Made by a program: the position numbers and the translations under genes
Notes under the pieces: model-generated
Databases searched by the model: none
Told to the model about the DNA's origin: nothing
Seen by the model: the letters and a program-made list of their open reading frames with translations, nothing else
Source: Pyrobaculum sp.
GTDB lineage: Archaea; Thermoproteota; Thermoprotei; Thermoproteales; Thermoproteaceae
Assembly: GCA_009903905.1 (NCBI GenBank)
Contig: WYEI01000162.1
Span: 1-18,533 of the forward strand
DNA length: 18,533 bases
Reading direction: 5' to 3'
In this document: one piece after another, positions 14,069 to 18,533 of the stretch
Numbering within the stretch: position 1 is the stretch's first letter
How the letters are laid out: each line of letters opens with the position of its first letter

Positions 14069-15595
14069 AATGTACCCAAAGCGCCTGGCCTCTTCGTAGA
14101 GGTACTCTCTAATGTCCAGCCGACTCTGCCAGACCGTCTCTACGACCGTCCTCCTGGCGGCCGCCGGGTCATCCACCTCCGAGGCCTTTATCAACGCCTC
14201 CATCCTCAGAGAAAGCTCTTTCTTTAAGTCGTTGTCGTACATGTCTCTCACATAAGACGCAACTCTAGCCGCAAGCTCAGAAGGCTCGGCCACGTCGACC
14301 TCTCTGCCTTTGGCCACCACCGCCTTCACCTCCTTGACGAAGCGCGTCCCTCCCACGGCGGAGAGCTGAATTACAAGAGTCCCGTCCAGCCCCTCCGGCG
14401 GCGCCTCGGCCTCTTTAATGCGCAGAACAGCGTCGCCGACTGTGTCGGCGTGCATCGTCGTAAGAGCCCCGTGTCCCGTCAGCTTGTAGTTCACCAGCGT
14501 CATAAGCTCCTGCGGCGTCCTGGCCTCCGCCAGCGCCACCAGCGTGTGCATAGTGCCGTAGCGCAGGGCTTGGTCCAGAGCAATCCACAGCTTGTCCTCA
14601 GAGGGGACGGAGAGGTGGAGCAACTGCCCCTCAAGGGGGGCCCAGATCTCCCGGGCGCCCCGCTCCACCACCACTACTTGAAACCAAGGCGGGGTGAGAT
14701 AAAGCAACTGATTCAGTTGCGTGGTCTTGCCCGTGCCCATGCCTCCTGAAAACACCACGGAGCCCCGCGTCTCGAGGACGAGAGAGGCGAAGGCAAGGAC
14801 TTCAAGCCCCTCTGGGCTGTACGGCTCAGCCTTAGCCTCGCCGACGTGTTTAGGCTTTGTCAAATACGGCCTCAGCAACGACCTAGAGGGCTTGGGGTAC
14901 GCCGACGCCTTTCTTATGTTCACATTGAACTCGAGAAGGTCCGCGGCTATTCTAGCCTTGTAGATCTGGTCCTCTCGCGTAAGCATCGGCCTGTCCATGG
15001 TCAACGACGGCAACAACTGCTTAACCACCACGTACATGAGAGGCTCTGGGATGACGATGTTTGTGGGCAGGCGGAGCTCGTTCCTCACCGCCACGACGCG
15101 TCTGTACCGCCCCAGCTCCACCATCTGGAACTTGATGTAGTCCAGCTGCTCCTTTAGGTTCTTCGGTATGAAGGTGTACTTGGCGGCGGGCGCCACGGAC
15201 TGGGGGATGACGATTTCGGTGAGCATGGAGTCTCGCATCAACGCCTCAAGCGCCCCGTAGCCCATGTACTCCCTAGCCCCAGACCACCTGTCCAAGAGGT
15301 AGTGAACCACATCTCTGTATTCTCTGTAGAGAGACCAGATGGCCTTATCTCTGAGGCCTTCGGCTACTGATTTTACCAGCTTAGGGTACTCCCTCTCGTC
15401 TGGGGGAACTGCCCCCCGGAACATAATCAACAGCAACGCCGTCTGTAAGTCGTCTGGGAGCTCCGGGTCTATGACGACGTACATGAAGTCCTCTGTTATG
15501 CATACGTCCGTCCTCACGCCTCTGTCCACTATGACGCCCTCTTTCCTAAGGACACAACGCGACTTGAGGACGGCGTCTGCGTGGGCGTAGATCAT
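14066..15595 (-). CDS. Type IV pilus secretion ATPase, TadA/VirB11/GspE family (509 aa)
   Basis: The motor ATPase that powers pilin assembly from the cytoplasmic face. The Walker A motif GGMGTGKT is at residues 284-291, followed by VVVERGAREIW at 307-317 (the acidic Asp-box region), a Walker B equivalent LVALAEART at 352-360 and the His-box TGHGALTTMHAD at 373-384, all in family order. Residues 1-260 form the N-terminal domain, which is more variable. The ATG at 15595 overlaps the stop of the MinD-like gene by ATGA and has an SD-like GGTGG just upstream, so it is translated from a multi-gene mRNA starting at the 219-aa gene. It is close to VirB11-type and archaeal pilus ATPases, with no sign of an archaellum locus. 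Confidence 0.9.
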   Translation of the reverse strand: MIYAHADAVLKSRCVLRKEGVIVDRGVRTDVCITEDFMYVVIDPELPDDLQTALLLIMFRGAVPPDEREYPKLVKSVAEGLRDKAIWSLYREYRDVVHYLLDRWSGAREYMGYGALEALMRDSMLTEIVIPQSVAPAAKYTFIPKNLKEQLDYIKFQMVELGRYRRVVAVRNELRLPTNIVIPEPLMYVVVKQLLPSLTMDRPMLTREDQIYKARIAADLLEFNVNIRKASAYPKPSRSLLRPYLTKPKHVGEAKAEPYSPEGLEVLAFASLVLETRGSVVFSGGMGTGKTTQLNQLLYLTPPWFQVVVVERGAREIWAPLEGQLLHLSVPSEDKLWIALDQALRYGTMHTLVALAEARTPQELMTLVNYKLTGHGALTTMHADTVGDAVLRIKEAEAPPEGLDGTLVIQLSAVGGTRFVKEVKAVVAKGREVDVAEPSELAARVASYVRDMYDNDLKKELSLRMEALIKASEVDDPAAARRTVVETVWQSRLDIREYLYEEARRFGYI

Positions 15596-16296
15596 GCCAC
15601 CTTCAGGCGGTATACAAGCTGGTCTACAGCCTTCCTGTTTTCGCGGTCTCTCAACACGCTGTCGGCCACAGACTCGCCGTAGTAGTCCTTGATGGAGACG
15701 CGTTTAAGCACAACAGGCGCTATCTTCCTAGCCATCTTCACCTCGTCTTTCTCCACGAGGTTTACCACCACCAGGCTGGCGTAGGCCATGTATCTTCTGT
15801 ACTGCTCAGCCTTGACGTCGGATATGCGGGAGATGAGGCGGCGGTCTGTCATAAATATGTTATAAACGCCGTGTTTCTGCAACCTGGAAAGAAGCTCCGT
15901 CCTCAAGGCGGCCGTCGTGTCTATAATCACTGTGTCCGCTGGCATCCTCAGCCGCTGGACGAACTTCGGCAGGTACTCAACCCACTCCATCAACGCCTCG
16001 GCGAAGTCCCCCGCCACGTCCTCCCCCATCCTTTGATAAAGCTCGAAGGCTTCGTACCCCGGCACGAGATATAACATGGGGGTTATCTTGTGGACGTAAG
16101 GCGCGTCGCCCTTGAGAAAAGGCGCCAGCCAGCCCGGCTTCCGAGGCGCTCTAAAGAGTTGCGAGAGGTCCGCCTTCTCCCAGTCCATGTCGATAAGAAG
16201 CGCGTAGCCCTTGGCGACGCCCAACACGCTCGCCAGAGTCGTCTTCCCAACCCCCCCGTCGAGGGAGGTCACTAACGCGATCTTCAGCGGCCGCAT
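15592..16296 (-). CDS. MinD/ParA-like ATPase, TadZ/CpaE-like (234 aa)
   Basis: A SIMIBI-class P-loop ATPase with a deviant Walker A at residues 11-20 (SLDGGVGKTT), a switch-I-like LLIDMDWEKADLSQLF at 33-48 and a Walker B/A' region TVIIDTTAAL at 122-131. The signature lysine of the KGGxGKT motif is replaced by Asp13, while the P-loop Lys18 is kept. Its position directly ahead of the secretion ATPase matches TadZ/CpaE in Tad pilus loci, which localise the machine at the pole. The receiver-like N-terminal domain of many TadZ proteins is absent. It overlaps the 102-aa gene by 13 nt. A general ParA/MinD function in partitioning is possible but fits the context less well. Confidence 0.82.
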   Translation of the reverse strand: MRPLKIALVTSLDGGVGKTTLASVLGVAKGYALLIDMDWEKADLSQLFRAPRKPGWLAPFLKGDAPYVHKITPMLYLVPGYEAFELYQRMGEDVAGDFAEALMEWVEYLPKFVQRLRMPADTVIIDTTAALRTELLSRLQKHGVYNIFMTDRRLISRISDVKAEQYRRYMAYASLVVVNLVEKDEVKMARKIAPVVLKRVSIKDYYGESVADSVLRDRENRKAVDQLVYRLKVA

Positions 16297-16592
16297 AACG
16301 CCTCGGCGATTCTCTTGTATACATACTCCGCGGCGGCCCTCCTAAGGCCTTCGCCGTCCGCCACAGGCCCCACAAGCCTCTTAAGCTCGGCAAGGACGTT
16401 GGAGGCGGTCTTTATGTCTGAAAGCTCGGCAAGACGCAGAAGAGACGGCCTGACCTTGACCCCCCGTCCTCTTATGTTCATAAGCGCAAGCCTCGCCGCT
16501 ATGCACACGTCCTTATGGGACCGGTAGAACTCGACGTCTCTACACGCCCTCTCCACCTCCCTCAGCAGAGCCGCAGTTGAGGCGTCAAACAT
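16284..16592 (-). CDS. Cytoplasmic hypothetical protein (102 aa)
   Basis: Not recognised. A helical, charged soluble protein starting MFDASTAALLREVE, with three cysteines (RACRD, DVCIAA and EALCGR near the end). A longer in-frame start at 16625 lies inside the preceding gene. The ATG at 16592 overlaps that gene's stop by 8 nt (ATGTTTGA) and follows an SD-like GGGGGTG by three bases, so it is preferred. It is part of the ATPase operon and its 3' end overlaps the MinD-like gene by 13 nt. Such tight coupling suggests a cytoplasmic partner of the MinD-like or secretion ATPase. No function can be read from the sequence. Confidence 0.68.
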   Translation of the reverse strand: MFDASTAALLREVERACRDVEFYRSHKDVCIAARLALMNIRGRGVKVRPSLLRLAELSDIKTASNVLAELKRLVGPVADGEGLRRAAAEYVYKRIAEALCGR

Positions 16593-17190
16593 AACACCCC
16601 CTAAGCCGCTCCGGGTCTTCGACAATCTTCTTCACTATTTCGACGAAGCCGGCGTCCAGCTCAATCTTCTCTCTTAGAATCTTCACCAGCTCCTCCAAAA
16701 GCCACGTCTGCGGCCTCGGCGGCGACTCTGCCTCCCTCTGCCTCTGCCGTCTGGCGGATGCGGCTACCAGCTTGCTTACGACGACAACGGGGTCTTCACA
16801 GACCACGGGGTATTCGTCGCAGAGGCCTGCGAATCTGATCAGCTCGGGGTTTATTTGAAAGAGGGGCACTTTGTCCACCCCCGTGGCGAAGTCGACAAGC
16901 GTCTTCACCGCTTGCCTCGCCTCTGACTTGGCGAATCTCCGCATGAAGGTGGCCATGGGACACTTGGACAAACCGGGCTTCACCCTGCCGTACACCACGT
17001 TCAGTCCGCCCTCCAGCGCCGCGACGATGTAGACAACCACGAGGTCACCCTCTCCGCAGTAGGCAGACGCCTCCTCAGGATCCGCCATGTATACCTCCTT
17101 CAAGAGATATACTCCGCCGGGGGGCGGCCCCCACTGCATCCTCCAGCCCTCGCCGAGCCGCGCCTCCACCTCTCTGAGCACCGATGCCAT
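16585..17190 (-). CDS. Cytoplasmic hypothetical protein (201 aa)
   Basis: Not recognised. No membrane segment or signal peptide. Residues 1-130 look like an alpha/beta domain (GDLVVVYIVAALEGGLNVVYG). A charged, probably disordered linker with Arg/Gln/Glu/Pro follows at about 143-160 (ASARRQRQREAESPPRP), then a helical C-terminal part. It starts 4 nt after the stop of the 219-aa gene and overlaps the next gene by 8 nt, so it belongs to the operon ending in the secretion ATPase. The two-part architecture with a linker would suit an adaptor, but this is only a guess. Confidence 0.7.
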   Translation of the reverse strand: MASVLREVEARLGEGWRMQWGPPPGGVYLLKEVYMADPEEASAYCGEGDLVVVYIVAALEGGLNVVYGRVKPGLSKCPMATFMRRFAKSEARQAVKTLVDFATGVDKVPLFQINPELIRFAGLCDEYPVVCEDPVVVVSKLVAASARRQRQREAESPPRPQTWLLEELVKILREKIELDAGFVEIVKKIVEDPERLRGCYV

Positions 17191-17194
17191 GGCC

Positions 17195-17854
17195 CTACGA
17201 CGGTACGTACAAGACTTCTGCGGCTGACTTTTTTGTACGGAGCGCTGTTTCGTACATACGGCCGAGGGCCGCGTCTATGTGGGGCATCCTCCCCATGTCG
17301 AGCCAGTGGAGCCACTCCGCCAATGCCCTGTTTCGCCTATCTCTCCACCTAGTCCAAGCCACCCATGCGTAGCCGCGGCTTTGCGCCACCTCTCTAAGCC
17401 ACGCCGGAAACGCCTCTCTAAACACCTCAAGAGGCTTGCTCCGCGGCACCGCAGACACCCACTTGAAGAGAGAGGAAGCCCTGTTCCTCCACACGTAGTT
17501 AACCTCCCTGCTCAACGAAGCCAGGAGGAAGCAGGGCGAGACTTGGATGCGGAGGCCTAGCTGTTCTTCGTTGGGCACGTAGGGCCACCTAGCCCTGGCG
17601 CCGGGATCCACGTAGCCACCTTCCGCAAAGAGCCTCCACTCCTCGCGGAAAGGTCCGCCAAAGACGAGACCTCTAACCGCTATGCCGGCCACGCCGGGGT
17701 TGTCGAGAATGTACCGCACCACCTGGTCTAAGTCGCCAGCGACGTGCTTTAGACGTCGTATCAGCTCATTTACGAAGTCTTCTCCCAGGAGGAGCCGCCA
17801 GTCCTCAGGCTCGCCGTGGAGAAATATACAGGGATCCGTCTTAGGCTTCAACAC
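17195..17854 (-). CDS. Cytoplasmic hypothetical protein, first gene of ATPase operon (219 aa)
   Basis: Not recognised. The start codon is GTG (17854-17852). The protein is soluble, Trp- and Arg-rich, with no signal peptide or transmembrane segment. A central stretch (LGLRIQVSPCFLLASL) is hydrophobic but short. It heads the five-gene unit leading to the MinD-like and secretion ATPases. Upstream there is no copy of the locus motif, only a TATA-like CTTTAAT about 25 nt before the start, so this operon seems to be regulated differently from the remaining pilus units. Its association with the pilus rests on cotranscription alone. Confidence 0.7.
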   Translation of the reverse strand: MLKPKTDPCIFLHGEPEDWRLLLGEDFVNELIRRLKHVAGDLDQVVRYILDNPGVAGIAVRGLVFGGPFREEWRLFAEGGYVDPGARARWPYVPNEEQLGLRIQVSPCFLLASLSREVNYVWRNRASSLFKWVSAVPRSKPLEVFREAFPAWLREVAQSRGYAWVAWTRWRDRRNRALAEWLHWLDMGRMPHIDAALGRMYETALRTKKSAAEVLYVPS

Positions 17855-17879
17855 GTATGTATAGGGTCCTTTTAAGCAG

Positions 17880-17886
17880 ATTAAAG
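17880..17886 (-). promoter_or_regulatory. TATA-like element for the ATPase operon
   Basis: Minus-strand CTTTAAT about 25 nt upstream of the GTG at 17854. A second AT-rich stretch, CTTAAAAG, lies nearer to the start. The locus-wide GGTTTTTCC element is absent here. Confidence 0.35.
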
Positions 17887-17891
17887 CGAGT

Positions 17892-17945
17892 GTCTCCGGC
17901 CCAGATTTGAACCCGGGACACGGGTTGATCTATCTGTGCCGAAGA
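17892..17945 (-). ncRNA. tRNA-like element lacking D and anticodon arms (53 nt)
   Basis: On the minus strand, TCTTCGG (17945-17939) can pair over 7 bp, with one G-U, with CCGGAGA (17899-17893), directly after a T arm, CCGGG-TTCAAAT-CTGGG (17916-17900). The T loop fits the tRNA consensus. The T stem has one G-G mismatch. The 22 nt between the acceptor 5' strand and the T arm are too few for D and anticodon arms and can form a small CAC/GTG stem. The base after the acceptor stem is C and no CCA follows. Around it lie tRNA-Gln upstream and the ATPase operon promoter downstream. It may be a decayed tRNA with an internal deletion, the 3' half of a split tRNA, an attachment-site remnant or a functional tRNA-like RNA. 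Confidence 0.45.
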
Positions 17946-18009
17946 TTAACGTTGAGCGAAAGATGAAGAAATGGTAGCCCGGCCGGGATTCGAACCCGGG
18001 CCACGGGGT

Positions 18010-18024
18010 CTCCCCCCTCCCGGT
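18010..18024 (-). other. tRNA-Gln intron 3 (about 37/38, 15 nt)
   Basis: Removal of 15 G-rich bases restores the CGGGG/CCCCG anticodon stem. A short sequence repeat leaves the exact borders ambiguous by a few bases. I place it at the canonical 37/38 site. Its central helix would rely on G-U pairs, so it is the weakest of the three. Confidence 0.7.
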
Positions 18025-18030
18025 CCAAAG

Positions 18031-18049
18031 TTACGGGTCCCAACGGACT
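18031..18049 (-). other. tRNA-Gln intron 2 (position 31/32, 19 nt)
   Basis: A textbook bulge-helix-bulge: GCGG pairs with CCGT, the 3-nt bulges GGA and AAC are each cut after the second base, and the intron folds into a GTCC/GGAC hairpin with loop GTTG. Removal places CTTTGGA directly on the CGGGG stem. Confidence 0.85.
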
Positions 18050-18059
18050 CCCCGCATCC

Positions 18060-18075
18060 CAAGCCGGGTTTTCCT
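18060..18075 (-). other. tRNA-Gln intron 1 (D arm, 16 nt)
   Basis: Removing AGGAAAACCCGGCTTG joins the D loop to GGAT, which restores the D stem. GGCC pairs with GGCT as the 4-bp central helix, with bulges AA/A and TG/G cut after the second base, as in archaeal splicing motifs. Confidence 0.75.
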
Positions 18076-18118
18076 TTGGCCGCTAGACGACCGGGCTCGT
18101 ACTTGTTTTTCCACCGGG

Positions 18119-18125
18119 ATTTAAG
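18119..18125 (-). promoter_or_regulatory. TATA-like element for tRNA-Gln
   Basis: Minus-strand CTTAAAT lies 21 nt upstream of the tRNA 5' end, in the gap shared with the divergent plus-strand gene. Confidence 0.5.
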
Positions 18126-18163
18126 TCTTTTTGGCCTCACTAACGGCACGGCCGGGAGAAGAT

Positions 18164-18170
18164 TTATATA
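18164..18170 (+). promoter_or_regulatory. TATA box for the 72-aa gene
   Basis: TTATATA on the plus strand ends 20 nt before the ATG at 18191, the leaderless spacing also seen at other genes here. This fixes the start at 18191 and not at an in-frame ATG at 18131 that precedes the TATA box. Confidence 0.65.
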
Positions 18171-18190
18171 TCAGGTACTTAAAGGTATAT

Positions 18191-18409
18191 ATGGAACCTC
18201 TGATCTCTATAACCGTATCTACGCAACAAGTGGCTGAGCATCTCTACCGACGGATCGTCGGCGAGATGAAAGCCAGCGGCCGACATGTCGCGGTCTATAT
18301 AGAAGGCAACACTATCCGCATCCCCTACGTAGCTGGCATGGAGGAGGTTATATGGCGCGTTGTCAAGAGCTCCCCTCTTGTGGCGTTTTCCAGCATAGAT
18401 TTAAAGTAA
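18191..18409 (+). CDS. Small hypothetical protein (72 aa)
   Basis: Not recognised. A compact soluble protein starting MEPLISITVSTQQVAEHLY, with alternating strands and helices (HVAVYIEGNTIRIPYVAG, then a helix ending in IDLK) and no cysteine. The longer in-frame start at 18131 would include the TATA box within the coding region, so I use 18191. It is divergent from the tRNA gene. The next plus-strand gene begins 16 nt after its stop and appears to have its own TATA-like element inside this gene's last codons. Nothing in the sequence links it to the pilus locus. Confidence 0.72.
   Translation: MEPLISITVSTQQVAEHLYRRIVGEMKASGRHVAVYIEGNTIRIPYVAGMEEVIWRVVKSSPLVAFSSIDLK
18400..18405 (+). promoter_or_regulatory. 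TATA-like element for the right-edge gene
   Basis: TTTAAA ends 19 nt before the GTG at 18425, within the final codons of the 72-aa gene. Confidence 0.4.
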
Positions 18410-18424
18410 TCAAGGAACAGTTTT

Positions 18425-18533
18425 GTGCCTGTTGTAAGCAAGCCCTGCATTTTCGCCGGGTCTTGCCCAGGGGATCTGGGGGATACCGAGGTCTTGTGGT
18501 TCGGCAGACAGCTCTGCGTCTCAAAAGCATCAA
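18425..18533 (+). CDS. Start of a hypothetical protein, cut by window edge
   Basis: An open frame from GTG at 18425 runs to the window end: 36 residues with protein-like composition (VPVVSKPCIFAGSCPGDLG, then TEVLWFGRQLCVSKAS) and three cysteines. It is too short for the usual open-reading-frame length cut. The TATA-like element 19 nt upstream supports the start. The two other plus frames give less protein-like sequence. The function is unknown. The Cys-x5-Cys arrangement might bind metal or iron-sulfur, but there is too little sequence to say. Confidence 0.5.
   Translation, partial: MPVVSKPCIFAGSCPGDLGDTEVLWFGRQLCVSKAS

Larger units (their letters stand above)
17972..18097 (-). tRNA. tRNA-Gln (anticodon UUG) with three introns, CCA encoded
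   Basis: The 126-nt gene folds to a complete 76-nt tRNA once 50 nt of introns are removed. The acceptor stem AGCCCGG/CCGGGCT is perfect, and A73 and CCA are encoded. The D stem is GTCT/GGAT, the anticodon stem CGGGG/CCCCG with loop CTTTGGA (anticodon TTG), the variable region TGGC, and the T arm CCGGG-TTCGAAT-CCCGG is perfect. Introns of 16, 19 and 15 nt lie in the D arm (about 21/22), at 31/32 and at the canonical 37/38. The second has a model bulge-helix-bulge. Multiple non-canonical tRNA introns are known from Pyrobaculum and relatives. The tRNA is transcribed away from the plus-strand gene at 18191. Confidence 0.93.

Noticed and set aside
18103..18113. GTTTTTCC on the plus strand between tRNA-Gln and the 72-aa gene, resembling the locus motif
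   Set aside because: It lacks the leading AAGG/AGGG and is about 80 nt from the start codon, while a good TATA box lies at the proper distance.
1..18533. CRISPR arrays, insertion sequences, transposases, integrases
   Set aside because: No regularly spaced repeats, terminal inverted repeats or recombinase-like genes were seen. The tRNA-like element alone does not prove an integration event.

Overview
The window looks like a hyperthermophilic crenarchaeon of the Thermoproteales, most likely Pyrobaculum or a close relative. This is inferred from the gene content, TATA-like elements lying about 20 nt upstream of start codons (the leaderless-mRNA arrangement known in Pyrobaculum), SD-like GGGGGTG only inside operons, and a tRNA-Gln interrupted by three small introns.

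Left end (1-2744, minus strand): a histidine-utilisation block hutG-hutH-hutI, with hutI cut by the window edge. Consecutive genes overlap by 10 nt, so they are translationally coupled. hutU is not in the window.

Centre (2758-17854, minus strand): about 15 kb that I read as one archaeal type IV / Tad-like pilus locus. A cytoplasmic operon (17854 to 14066) encodes three unrecognised proteins, a MinD/ParA-like ATPase comparable to TadZ/CpaE, and a VirB11/TadA-type secretion ATPase. Next come two small proteins (one with a winged-helix-like segment), a TadC/ArlJ-like platform protein and a prepilin with a clear class III signal. After these are two paralogous coiled-coil stalk proteins with C-terminal membrane anchors. 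Then come seven accessory exported proteins in three units (148+372+255 aa; 1020+163 aa; 88+99 aa), all unrecognised. All ten exported proteins have an even number of cysteines (2 to 14).

The most striking signal is regulatory. Seven transcription units of the pilus locus start 20-21 nt after the same minus-strand element, YARGG-T(5-6)-C(C/G). It sits where a TATA box would sit for a leaderless mRNA but does not look like an ordinary TATA box. In three cases its first three bases are the stop codon of the preceding gene. This suggests that ATPase-independent parts of the locus (small genes, platform, pilin, one stalk, accessory surface proteins) form one regulon.

Right end (17855-18533): a 53-nt tRNA-like element (acceptor stem plus T arm, no D or anticodon arm), the three-intron tRNA-Gln(UUG) on the minus strand, then a divergent plus-strand pair: a 72-aa hypothetical protein and the start of another gene cut by the window edge. 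No CRISPR array, insertion sequence or rRNA is visible, and no intergenic stretch exceeds about 150 nt.
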